Below, one piece after another: positions 6,014 through 13,512 of a stretch of DNA of 14,613 nt. A model generated the notes under the pieces. It was not told the DNA's origin and did not search any database. It saw nothing but the letters and a program-made list of their open reading frames with translations. Position numbers and translations under genes: made by a program. This DNA comes from an uncultured Christensenella sp. GTDB lineage: Bacteria > Bacillota > Clostridia > Christensenellales > UBA3700. Numbering within the stretch: position 1 is the first letter of the stretch; every line of letters starts with the position of its first letter. Location: positions 1-14,613 of the forward strand of contig CAJTNW010000034.1 in the NCBI GenBank assembly GCA_910577795.1, written 5' to 3'.

Positions 6014-8021
6014 TATTCTCTTGCATTAATTCAATAATTTCTTCTATTACCCCAACACCCAATTGTTCCACAAGTATTTCTTTTAACAAAGCAGGATTAT
6101 TTTTTAAATGTTTAAATAGGTCAATAAAATTCTCATAATCTTTAGCAGACTGTATTTCTGTTTTAGCAATTGTCGACATTGTTTGCAATTCTGCCTTTGT
6201 TGGATAAACAAATGATAATTTATAATCATTATTCCTTACAATTTCTGCTTCGTTAATATAAGACTGCATATTTGATGTACCTAATAAATATACTTTGAAT
6301 CGAGCCCTTGTCATTGCTGTAAAAATACGATTTCGCGTATAAGTTGAAATAGATTGTAATTTGTGTGCGTTTATAATAAATACAATGTTTGCTTCATTAC
6401 CTTTAGCCCTAAATATTGTTGTAAAAGGAATACTTCCATTAATACGAAATTTAATGGCATTATCTTTATTAACCAAATTAACATTGCATTTCCATATTTC
6501 ACTCGTTTCATCCCATGCTCTTTCAGTTAAAATTTTTCTAAATATTAAAAAATCATCATTTAGATTTATCGAATCCAAATCAATTATCATAATATCTTCA
6601 GGCGAAACATCTTGGTTTTCTATTAATTCTAATATTTCATGACATACATATTTGTATTGTTCTTCCTCATTTAATTTTTCAAGGATGATTACACTATCTG
6701 AACACTTATCGTCTATGACATCTTTACGAGTTAATGTAACAGGTTTACCAAAAGTCAATTGTCCTTCAACAACTTCATATCCGATTGCTTCCCATGTAGC
6801 AGTATCTTGAATCATATTTACCATATCTGGGGAACCATCTTCTTTAGTTTTGTAAATACCCAAACCTAAAGCATGTGCAGTGACTAATATTTCCTTAGGA
6901 GTTCTATAACAAATTGGCAAATTAATATCTTCACATTTTTTCTTTCCAAAAATGCTATTTTTACTTGGCATTTTAGTTTCCACATTAAGAGACTGCAACT
7001 CATCATAAGCATAAATAAATTTACCAGTTGGTTTTAAAGCTTTTAAAGCTAATTTATAAAATCCTAAAGTAAAATCTTGTGCTTCATCTAAAAATATGTA
7101 GTCATACATTCCAATATCTATATTTTTTATTTGTTCTAACAAATCCATACATACTGCACCAAATTTATCAGATTTATTATAAACATCTCCAATAGTTTTT
7201 CTAACAATATTAAATTTCTTACATATAATTGAATAAAAACCATCCATATTCTTGTTTCCCCAAGAATGCAAAAAACTAATTTTAGTCATATCAGGTTCTT
7301 TATACTTTTCAAATTCTTTATAAAACTTATAGAATAATTTTTCCACAAACTGTTTTAGAGAAATAGTATAAAACACATAAACCATTTTTAATTCTGGATT
7401 TCTATAATGCAAATATGCCATTTTTTTTACTAAAAGAATAGTCTTGCCACTGCCAGCTAAACCTCTAATTCTAGCATGTTCTGTTTGTGTTTTATAAATT
7501 GTTTGGAACTGTTCCTCATCTAAAATATTTATTTTATTATTCCTTCTTTTTATAATTGAACCTAAAGAATTACTTACTTTAATTTGACGATTATCAAATT
7601 TTGAAAGATTAAATGCTTTTTGAATAACGGCAACTAATAAATCAACATCTTGCGTACTCAATATCTTAATATCTTTATTTAATTCTTCTAAAATATCCTT
7701 AATATTATTACAATCTTTAAATTGAATTAATTTATTTTTCGAATCCATTACTAAATCACTAATGGTTTGACAATCCAAAATTGTTTTTAAAATATGTCTA
7801 TGATATACTTTCTGTTCTTGTTCAGAATCATTTAAAATTAAAATTCCATTTTGGCTTATAATACAGCATTTCATAATAGTTGACGTATTATCCAATTCAA
7901 TTAATGGATATCCATAAAAAATAGAACAATCAATATTCGCTCTTTCTATTTCTGCAATAATAATTCCAATATTTTTTGCTGTTTGCTCACTAAGTTCACT
8001 AAAATCCCCAAATTTTCTCAT
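6000..8021 (-). CDS. UvrD-like superfamily 1 DNA helicase
   Basis: 673 residues with a full SF1 motor: Q-like Gln171, Walker A G187-LAGSGK-T194, Walker B 308-316 (Y-I-F-L-D-E-A-Q-D), motif III region FIYAYDELQ (335-343), motif IV CYRTP (371-375), motif V RAKGNEA (538-544) and motif VI TAMTRAR (568-574). An ATP-driven 3'-5' DNA translocase or helicase is expected from the family. Residues 1-165 precede the motor. Residues 33-64 (YGYPLIE, then a strand reading CIISQNGILIL) resemble the nuclease-like head of NERD-type helicases but lack the Asp and Glu-x-Lys residues of an active site. The last 70 residues are helical and acidic. Translation uses GGAG 5 nt before the ATG and a strong promoter at 8164-8192. 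It lacks the OLD-family partner of Gabija and pairs with DUF2290 instead. Confidence 0.88.
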   Translation of the reverse strand: MRKFGDFSELSEQTAKNIGIIIAEIERANIDCSIFYGYPLIELDNTSTIMKCCIISQNGILILNDSEQEQKVYHRHILKTILDCQTISDLVMDSKNKLIQFKDCNNIKDILEELNKDIKILSTQDVDLLVAVIQKAFNLSKFDNRQIKVSNSLGSIIKRRNNKINILDEEQFQTIYKTQTEHARIRGLAGSGKTILLVKKMAYLHYRNPELKMVYVFYTISLKQFVEKLFYKFYKEFEKYKEPDMTKISFLHSWGNKNMDGFYSIICKKFNIVRKTIGDVYNKSDKFGAVCMDLLEQIKNIDIGMYDYIFLDEAQDFTLGFYKLALKALKPTGKFIYAYDELQSLNVETKMPSKNSIFGKKKCEDINLPICYRTPKEILVTAHALGLGIYKTKEDGSPDMVNMIQDTATWEAIGYEVVEGQLTFGKPVTLTRKDVIDDKCSDSVIILEKLNEEEQYKYVCHEILELIENQDVSPEDIMIIDLDSINLNDDFLIFRKILTERAWDETSEIWKCNVNLVNKDNAIKFRINGSIPFTTIFRAKGNEANIVFIINAHKLQSISTYTRNRIFTAMTRARFKVYLLGTSNMQSYINEAEIVRNNDYKLSFVYPTKAELQTMSTIAKTEIQSAKDYENFIDLFKHLKNNPALLKEILVEQLGVGVIEEIIELMQENNEEE

Positions 8022-8163
8022 ATATACTCCATATATTACCTTTCTTTACTTACATATTGCTCATTCATTCCATTATTAAAATCAATCGTTTTAGGTTAAT
8101 ATGTAAATAATAATTATCATATTAGACTTTATTTTTATAAATCTTTCTAAATATAATTAATTT

Positions 8164-8192
8164 ATTATACCATAAACACGTCATATTTTCAA
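8164..8192 (-). promoter_or_regulatory. Promoter of the helicase/DUF2290 operon
   Basis: On the minus strand TTGAAA (8192-8187) and TATAAT (8169-8164) are spaced 17 bp, with TG at the extended -10 position. The predicted start near 8157 leaves a leader of about 135 nt before the ATG at 8021. That leader contains a dyad of 7-bp arms (8097-8103 and 8118-8124, 14 bp apart) which could be an operator or a weak hairpin. A TTGACA further upstream (8213-8208) has no matching -10. Confidence 0.75.
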
Positions 8193-8302
8193 GTATATAA
8201 AATAAACTGTCAAATTATAGGCACTTTATAGTATTTACAAGATATAAAATAAAATTAATATTTACTTAGATAAAATAATAAATTACTAGCCATTTACTTA
8301 AA

Positions 8303-9019
8303 TTAATTATTACTATTATAGTCTATATTTGCTAATTTTGCTTGTTTAATTAAATCTTTCGTTTGCAGTTTATATTGTTTTCCATCTTTTATAAAATATG
8401 TGCCACATTGTCTAAATTCAAAATTGACATTTTTTCTTATACACTGCTCTCTAATATTAAGCACCCAATTATAATCTAATGGTCTTGCGTTTAAATCAGA
8501 CTCCCCACCAACAATAACTAATTCTATATCATCAAGATATTTTTCAATATCAATATTTTCTAATAATGGCTGTGCTGTTATACATTTAAGTTTTATTGGC
8601 AAATCCTTAAATATGGATAATTTATAATCAGCAGTTTTTTGATTTTCTATTGTGCACCCAACAACCACATTGTCATATCCGTCACCCCAGTCGTTAGGAA
8701 TACAATTCAAAAATCTATCAATTCTTTTTGTTAAAAATAAAAAAGTGCAGTCTTGTCTCTCTTTTATCATTTCCCAGCAACTAAGCCGCCAAGCATCTGC
8801 TTCTTCAATTAAAAAATCAGTAGAAAAACATAGATATACAATTCCAGACTTCATTTTATAATTTCCATTTTTCAATTTTTCCGTAGGCTTATAAAAATCT
8901 TTTGTTTTTACAATGTCATTAGTGTCAACATTCCTTTTAAAATCACCTTTATGGATATAGCAATGCAAACAACCATCACTACATTTTTTACACCCCCGCC
9001 ACGGATTCCACATTGCCAT
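8303..9019 (-). CDS. DUF5131 / phage Gp37-Gp68 family, three-Cys-motif protein
   Basis: 238 residues from the chosen ATG. The N-terminus WNPWRGC followed by C-S-D-G-C-x-x-C-Y (Cys10, 13, 17 and 20) is the three-Cys signature of this family, whose cysteines are thought to hold an iron-sulfur cluster as in radical-SAM-like enzymes. Further family blocks are FLFLTKR, GCTIENQ, ITAQPLLE, and VIVGGES followed by ARPLDYNWV. Near the C-terminus, FRQCG stands where related proteins usually have a KQWG-like segment. The length is complete. The frame can be extended to a GTG at 9037, but AGGTG stands 7 nt before the ATG at 9019, and family members start just before WNPW. The usual partner TcmP is absent from the window. 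Often phage- or defense-associated; the reaction is unknown. Confidence 0.82.
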   Translation of the reverse strand: MAMWNPWRGCKKCSDGCLHCYIHKGDFKRNVDTNDIVKTKDFYKPTEKLKNGNYKMKSGIVYLCFSTDFLIEEADAWRLSCWEMIKERQDCTFLFLTKRIDRFLNCIPNDWGDGYDNVVVGCTIENQKTADYKLSIFKDLPIKLKCITAQPLLENIDIEKYLDDIELVIVGGESDLNARPLDYNWVLNIREQCIRKNVNFEFRQCGTYFIKDGKQYKLQTKDLIKQAKLANIDYNSNN

Positions 9020-9100
9020 AAACTTACACCTATCCACACTCTACTATTGATTACAAAAATTCATATACTATTATCAATTACTTTAATATAAAACCAACTT

Positions 9101-9538
9101 TTATTTATTATTTTTACTATTATTTATTAAATCGCCTATTCTAATCGAAATGTGCTGTATATCATTTTCATAATTATATGTCACATAATTATTTTTGATA
9201 AGAGTTTCGTGTTTATCATCCTTTTTATTTAGCCAAATCGTTTTACAAAATAAGCAGTCAGATTTAGGCATCCATACAGAAGATAAATCATAAATATCAT
9301 TAAATCCATATCGTATAACAAATTTAGTTACCTTATTATTTTTAACTGTGGCTTCAAAACAAATACCATTTTTAAGTTTTTCAATTGTAATATTACTAGT
9401 AGAAATTTTGCGTTCAAATTTATTATTTATTGCGTGGGCACTAAATTGCAAGTGTAATCCAGAATTTAAAGTCTTGTCTATTTGCACTTGTATATCATTT
9501 GGCCAATACACTTCGCAATGATAATCGCCGTCCTTCAT
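9101..9538 (-). CDS. Hypothetical protein, 145 residues
   Basis: I do not recognise this protein. It is soluble, with no signal peptide or membrane segment, and its alternating pattern in residues 15-75 suggests a mainly beta fold. One C-x-x-C pair (Cys95 and Cys98 in SDCLFCK) could bind metal or form a disulfide. The C-terminus ends in a short Asn/Lys-rich tail. The start is well supported by AGAGG 6 nt upstream. It lies 43 nt after the rhomboid gene and about 80 nt before the DUF5131 gene on the same strand with no terminator between, so the three may share one transcript. At 145 residues without any methyltransferase-like motif, it is not the known partner (TcmP) of the downstream family. 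Confidence 0.6.
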   Translation of the reverse strand: MKDGDYHCEVYWPNDIQVQIDKTLNSGLHLQFSAHAINNKFERKISTSNITIEKLKNGICFEATVKNNKVTKFVIRYGFNDIYDLSSVWMPKSDCLFCKTIWLNKKDDKHETLIKNNYVTYNYENDIQHISIRIGDLINNSKNNK

Positions 9539-9581
9539 AAACTACCTCTTTGAAAAAAATATATATAACTTAATATTTAAA

Positions 9582-10334
9582 TTAATATTCTTTATCAATA
9601 TTTGATTTATTGGTGATAGCAAATTTACCTTTTTTTAATAAGAAAAATGGTAGTATTAATACAACACCAAAAACCAAACCTAATATTAAAGAAACATTGT
9701 GGCAAATGGTTGTCCAACCAAAACTTGCCACATAAGTAGTAAGCACTCCGTAAATTGCAGAAATAATCAAAGTTGGTTTACCTATTTGTTTAAGACTTTT
9801 TATATCAAAAAATAATGCCGCAAGCGAAGCGCCTATAAGAGCAAAAATTCCTCCAGATGCACCACAACTTGGCATTGCATAAATTTCTGCAAATTTTTCA
9901 GGTGCTATAGCAGCAAATATAGGGTCAGTTATTAAATATTGCATAAACCCAACTAACAAATAAATTATATATGTAAGCCACCAACCATATTTCTTTTCAG
10001 CATAGTTACCAATAAAATATAGCCCAATAAGATTTGCAATTAAATGCAATATATCCGCATGTAAGAACATACAAGTAAATTGACGATATACATCCATCCC
10101 TCCAGCAATAGTCTCGCACACTGCCATTGAATTCATTAAAAGTCCGCCACACCAACCAAAAATATAGTTAACCGCTGGCGGTAGTTCATTATCCCAACAA
10201 TTAAAACCGGTGTAACCTTTAGGCAAAGGAAGATATTTATCTAACAGATAAAAAATCAGTAAAATCACTATCATAAAGTTGGTTACTGTCAGATAGTCTT
10301 TCCAACTTTTTTCTTTTTTAAGTGCTTTTTCCAT
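9582..10334 (-). CDS. Rhomboid-family intramembrane serine protease
   Basis: 250 residues, polytopic. After a first membrane helix (about 17-32) and an extracytoplasmic loop comes the core. His97 and Asn101 in HLIAN match the TM2 His/Asn of the oxyanion region. Ser160 in G158-A-S-G is the GxSG nucleophile, and His212 in CHNVSLILGLVFG is the catalytic His of the last core helix. The Ser-His dyad is therefore intact, and cleavage of membrane proteins within the bilayer is expected. The C-terminus is short and basic. GAGGGG stands 6 nt before the ATG, and a consensus promoter lies at 10450-10478. The substrate is unknown; the neighbours give no direct clue. Confidence 0.87.
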   Translation of the reverse strand: MEKALKKEKSWKDYLTVTNFMIVILLIFYLLDKYLPLPKGYTGFNCWDNELPPAVNYIFGWCGGLLMNSMAVCETIAGGMDVYRQFTCMFLHADILHLIANLIGLYFIGNYAEKKYGWWLTYIIYLLVGFMQYLITDPIFAAIAPEKFAEIYAMPSCGASGGIFALIGASLAALFFDIKSLKQIGKPTLIISAIYGVLTTYVASFGWTTICHNVSLILGLVFGVVLILPFFLLKKGKFAITNKSNIDKEY

Positions 10335-10449
10335 TTTTTACCCCTCAAAACAAAATGATTAAAATCTATATAACATTAAATTCTAACACCATAACTGAAT
10401 AAATGTTAATTTAAAATACTTCATTTTCAATTAAACAAATCACATTTTT

Positions 10450-10478
10450 AATATATCATATCGCTATAATATTGTCAA
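10450..10478 (-). promoter_or_regulatory. Promoter of the rhomboid gene
   Basis: The minus strand reads TTGACA (10478-10473), a 17-bp spacer and TATATT (10455-10450). The start near 10443 leaves a leader of about 108 nt. The promoter begins only 3 bp past the T-tract of the regulator's terminator, so the rhomboid transcript is independent of it. Confidence 0.75.
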
Positions 10479-10481
10479 TAT

Positions 10482-10516
10482 AAAAAACCTTAACCAACTA
10501 ACTTGGTTAAGGTTTT
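10482..10516 (-). terminator. Terminator of the XRE regulator gene
   Basis: Perfect 14-bp arms (10484-10497 and 10503-10516) enclose a 5-nt loop, and the minus-strand transcript runs straight into U residues. It is 35 nt past the regulator's stop codon and is the strongest terminator in the window. Confidence 0.88.
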
Positions 10517-10550
10517 AAAAGGTGAAGTGGTAAAAAACTAAAACGAATTT

Positions 10551-11015
10551 CTATTTAGACTTAACGTGAATATGTAATAGGTGATTGATAATACTTTCGA
10601 CTATGCGATATGTGCAATACACAACCCAAACAATCCAAGTGTATTGCCATTTTTGTGATATTAAACTAATTACAATATATATTAAAGCCACAACAATTGC
10701 AATAATCCAACTCATAATTTTTTTGTGCTTATGTATTATAACATTGCTTCTGTTTAGTGCATATTTTACGTTTTCTTCTGAAACATTTTTATAATCTCTA
10801 TCGTTTATCCGTTCACCATTTAATATTTCATTTATGCTTACATCATAAAATTCACTTAAAATTTGTAGCATTTCAACAGGCGGTAAATAATTTCCGTTTT
10901 CCCAACGTGAAATGGTTTTATTTGTTACACCTATTTGTTCGCCCAATTCATTTTGCGTAAGATTTTTTTCTTTTCGCAATTCAGATAAAAAAGCACCGAT
11001 TTTTTGCATATCCAT
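10551..11015 (-). CDS. XRE-family helix-turn-helix regulator with two membrane helices
   Basis: 154 residues. Residues 6-61 form a Cro/C1-type helix-turn-helix (LRKEKNLTQNELGEQIGV, then TNKTISRWENG), the standard DNA-binding domain. A charged linker (62-99) leads to two hydrophobic helices (about 101-120 and 124-146), so the regulator is probably membrane-tethered. Bacillota have many such proteins of unknown signal. The frame is open back to 11102, but the ATG at 11015 has AAGGAGG 8 nt upstream and begins exactly where the family begins. It has its own extended -10 promoter (11046-11054) and terminator (10482-10516). It is therefore a separate unit from the methyltransferase operon and unlikely to be a restriction-modification C protein. 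Confidence 0.87.
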   Translation of the reverse strand: MDMQKIGAFLSELRKEKNLTQNELGEQIGVTNKTISRWENGNYLPPVEMLQILSEFYDVSINEILNGERINDRDYKNVSEENVKYALNRSNVIIHKHKKIMSWIIAIVVALIYIVISLISQKWQYTWIVWVVYCTYRIVESIINHLLHIHVKSK

Positions 11016-11045
11016 AATGAATACCTCCTTATGTCCAGTAACATT

Positions 11046-11054
11046 ATTATAGCA
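11046..11054 (-). promoter_or_regulatory. Extended -10 promoter of the XRE regulator
   Basis: The minus strand reads TGCTATAAT, 31 nt upstream of the ATG at 11015. No good -35 is present at the right distance, which is tolerated with a TGn extension. The start site would lie near 11039, leaving a leader of about 25 nt that includes the AAGGAGG site. Confidence 0.6.
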
Positions 11055-11200
11055 TAAAAATACTAAAAAGCATTGCCCATAAACAGCGAATTTAAACAAC
11101 ATTCATCATATCGTAGGACTTGTGACACTGTAGCAGTGTTTGATATAACAAAACGCACCGCTTAGCAGAATTATCAACACTATGTTAAACTAATAAAAAG

Positions 11201-11245
11201 AAAAACCTAACCACGATACCACAAAAAGTGGTTCGGATTAGGTTT
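11201..11245 (-). terminator. Probable terminator of the methyltransferase / ATPase-TIR operon
   Basis: Two stem blocks pair, 11203-11210 with 11238-11245 (8 bp) and 11218-11222 with 11228-11232 (5 bp). They are separated by an internal loop and capped by five A. On the minus strand the stem is followed by a U-rich run. It lies about 200 nt past the ATPase-TIR stop and before the XRE promoter. The internal loop makes it less certain than the other terminators. Confidence 0.55.
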
Positions 11246-11252
11246 GGTGTGT

Positions 11253-11305
11253 GTATGTAGCGTGAAATGTGTCATTTTTGTAAGTGTGTCGCGTGAAAAG
11301 TGACA
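11253..11305. repeat. Pair of 22-bp imperfect direct repeats, period 31 bp
   Basis: Bases 11253-11274 and 11284-11305 match at 18 of 22 positions, sharing GCGTGAAA and GTG-x-CA. The period of 31 bp is about three helical turns, so both copies would face the same side of the DNA. On the minus strand each copy begins TGTCA or TGACA. Tandem sites of this kind are seen at transposon ends and at operators. No transposase gene is nearby. Confidence 0.6.
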
Positions 11306-11444
11306 AATGATCTATTTCTTTAAAAATTTCTAAAATATATTAAAGAAATTAAATTTCATGATTTTGCCAAAATTCACTTTTATTTTGAAGCGCACACATT
11401 ATGCATACGATTCAAAAAACGGATGAAATTAGATAAATTACATA

Positions 11445-13508
11445 TTACATTTTTAAAACAGTCATATTGTAATCATTCAAGTATTCTTCTTTTGAGCGTT
11501 TATTAATTTCCGTTTCACCTTGTATTACATAATAGTTCCAGTACTCTACAAATTCTTTATCCATATAATCAAAAATAGACTCGCCATTTTTTTGCATTTC
11601 TAATTCTGGTGGGAAATCAACATGTTCAAAAAGAGGAATTTTGTTCACAATATGAGTCGAACTCTTATTGATATGTTCTATTGCTACATTTAGAATTTTA
11701 GCAAGTTCATTATATTTTTTTGATGTTAATTCAAATGCTGCAATCGTCAAATTTTTACCACAATTTAAAGGAACATGGTAAACTCCAGAATCTTTAATAT
11801 AATCTGGTATCCAACTAGTATCAAAATGTATGTGAATACAATTTTCGATACCGCGTGTCGCCCAAAAGGCACCACCTTCAAACATACAATATTGACTGCG
11901 CCTAGAATTAACACTATCTAAGAATAAAACCATTTCATTTGTTTCCGCAATATTTTCTTTAATATTATCAGCCAACCTTGAATTAGCGGTTACTTCATGA
12001 GTTGTATAAAAAATATCTTTTTCTAATGCTCCTTTTTTACGTAAAATATAATAAATAAAATCAGAAAATCGTTTATCCTCCGCAGAATGTGATATAAATA
12101 ATTTAAATATTTCTTTTGCTTCGGCATTGATTGTTCCCTTTAATTTACTAGTAACAGATGCTATAATATTATTGCTTTGCTGTTGACTCATTCCCATATT
12201 ATGCAAATCATTTTGTATTGATATTTGTGCCTGTTTCTTCGCATTATTCTCCAAAATCGTTTTTCGGCGCTGATTTTCATTTGAAACTTCCTCTGTAAAA
12301 TCATTTCTAATTTTAATTAATTTAGACACCAATTTTTTAACAATTTTAATTAATAATGCTACTCTTGGGTCATGAATATCAACATCTTGCCTATTAGAAG
12401 TGGTTATATCATTAAGTTGATTCGCATCTAATAAATCAAATGAAATTTCCCCTTCAATATAATTGACGCCTTGTTGAGTATTTTTTATATAACCTAAAAA
12501 ATCTTCAACTGCAAGTTTATTCCTAATATATAAACGCAATTTATTTGGATTATAATATTGATTTTTAATAAAATTTTCATCATTAAGTTGTGCTTCTTTT
12601 ACTTTTATACTTGCATGAATACCTATCCACCCTTTTAACTCATATGGTATATCTATTTTTTTTCCGTTATTTTCTATAGTATAAATGCCTTTAGTATCAG
12701 GTATTACTTCAAACCTTTCAGTTTGTCTTGTTTTTGTTAAAAATTCCTTAGCAAAAGATTCACCATATTTTAATGGCATTTTAAAATCACTAATTCCAAT
12801 TTCGTTGTTTGATATAATTGCCATCATATTATTAAAAGCAACTTTTTTATCCATTACAACAGGTTTGTTAAAATCAATGACATCAGAGCACTTAAATTTT
12901 GGAAAAAATTGTACTTTAACATTTGTCATATTTTCATATATAAAATAATTAGCCATTATAAGAGACAAAGCATTGATAGCTTCTTCGGCCATATTTGTCA
13001 AATTGACATCACACAATTTCAACAATGTGCCTTTTTTCTTTTTTAAAAATAGTTCCCTCAAGAAAAACTTAGCAGAATCAATTCTAACTAATGTAGGAAA
13101 TTCGTTTGAATGATCGGTAAAATCAAATTGCCAACATGTCTCTTCAGCATAATTTTTACAAGTTAAAAATTCAAATTTATCAGTTAGAAATAATGCTGCC
13201 AATTTTCCTATTCCTTTTCGTCCCATTAAAGAATGTGCATCTACAGCATTCTCTCTTTTATTTTGGCCAATAACTACATATCTATCTTTAATCTCATCAA
13301 TAGACATTCCATCTCCATCATCTAAAATTTCGATTATGGAATGACTCTTATTAGACATATCAATAAAAACATACACATTTTCAGCATGTGCATCTATGCC
13401 ATTAGCAATAAGTTCTGATAATGCTGCCCAAACATTTGAGTACATCCCCTTACCTAATAAGGAAAGTGCTTCATATCCCAGTTTAAAAGGTATTTTTTCA
13501 TCAGTCAT
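11445..13508 (-). CDS. GHKL (HSP90/MORC-like) ATPase fused to a TIR domain
   Basis: 687 residues, two functional ends. The N-terminal GHKL ATPase shows Glu32 and Asn36 of the N-box (SELIANGIDA), DDGDGM at 63-68, and G96-RKGIG-K102 of the lid, so ATP binding and probably hydrolysis are intact. Residues 110-400 form the middle region, including a conserved-looking SNRQD (371-375). A charged helical, possibly coiled-coil stretch (400-430) links to the TIR domain (about 468-610). The TIR domain begins KLFISHSAEDK; Glu544 in YCMFEGGAFW sits where bacterial TIR NADases carry the catalytic glutamate. Infected cells could thus be killed by NAD+ loss once the ATPase end senses its trigger. The gene starts 4 nt after the methyltransferase, with AGGAG embedded in that gene's last codons. 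GHKL proteins beside DNA methylases are known (MutL/MORC-like operons); the TIR fusion is the notable part. Confidence 0.88.
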   Translation of the reverse strand: MTDEKIPFKLGYEALSLLGKGMYSNVWAALSELIANGIDAHAENVYVFIDMSNKSHSIIEILDDGDGMSIDEIKDRYVVIGQNKRENAVDAHSLMGRKGIGKLAALFLTDKFEFLTCKNYAEETCWQFDFTDHSNEFPTLVRIDSAKFFLRELFLKKKKGTLLKLCDVNLTNMAEEAINALSLIMANYFIYENMTNVKVQFFPKFKCSDVIDFNKPVVMDKKVAFNNMMAIISNNEIGISDFKMPLKYGESFAKEFLTKTRQTERFEVIPDTKGIYTIENNGKKIDIPYELKGWIGIHASIKVKEAQLNDENFIKNQYYNPNKLRLYIRNKLAVEDFLGYIKNTQQGVNYIEGEISFDLLDANQLNDITTSNRQDVDIHDPRVALLIKIVKKLVSKLIKIRNDFTEEVSNENQRRKTILENNAKKQAQISIQNDLHNMGMSQQQSNNIIASVTSKLKGTINAEAKEIFKLFISHSAEDKRFSDFIYYILRKKGALEKDIFYTTHEVTANSRLADNIKENIAETNEMVLFLDSVNSRRSQYCMFEGGAFWATRGIENCIHIHFDTSWIPDYIKDSGVYHVPLNCGKNLTIAAFELTSKKYNELAKILNVAIEHINKSSTHIVNKIPLFEHVDFPPELEMQKNGESIFDYMDKEFVEYWNYYVIQGETEINKRSKEEYLNDYNMTVLKM

Positions 13509-13512
13509 CTTC

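Larger units (their letters stand above)
11016..11444. other. Gene-free region between ATPase-TIR and XRE genes
   Basis: This 429-base stretch contains the XRE promoter (11046-11054), a stem-loop with 6-bp arms (11125-11130 and 11134-11139) inside a wider 5-bp dyad (11108-11112 and 11142-11146), the probable terminator at 11201-11245, and the direct repeats at 11253-11305. There is also an AT-only inverted repeat (11314-11322 with 11341-11349). No ORF with a ribosome binding site and recognisable content was found here. The part 11350-11444 shows nothing I can name. Confidence 0.5.

Noticed and set aside
6361..6642. Plus-strand ORF of 93 codons
   Set aside because: Antisense to conserved helicase motifs V and VI, so the other strand is clearly the coding one.
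5408..8021. Gabija or Hachiman system
   Set aside because: The helicase is UvrD-like, but the partner has no OLD/TOPRIM motifs (Gabija) and does not look like the DUF1837 protein of Hachiman.
9101..9538. TcmP partner of the three-Cys protein
   Set aside because: Too short, and no motif of that family is visible.
10551..11102. Long form of the XRE regulator starting at 11102, and its role as a restriction-modification C protein
   Set aside because: The 29 extra N-terminal residues lack a ribosome binding site, whereas AAGGAGG precedes the ATG at 11015. The protein has two membrane helices and is a separate transcription unit, unlike small soluble C proteins.
11253..11305. CRISPR array
   Set aside because: Only two imperfect copies with a 9-bp gap between them, too short for spacers, and no cas genes.
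12685..12948. Plus-strand ORF of 87 codons inside the ATPase-TIR gene
   Set aside because: No recognisable family and fully overlapped by a gene with clear domain motifs.
11445..13508. Thoeris or a standard type II restriction enzyme
   Set aside because: No ThsA-type SIR2/SLOG gene is present, and the TIR is fused to a GHKL ATPase. No PD-(D/E)XK or HNH motif is visible in the window part of the operon.
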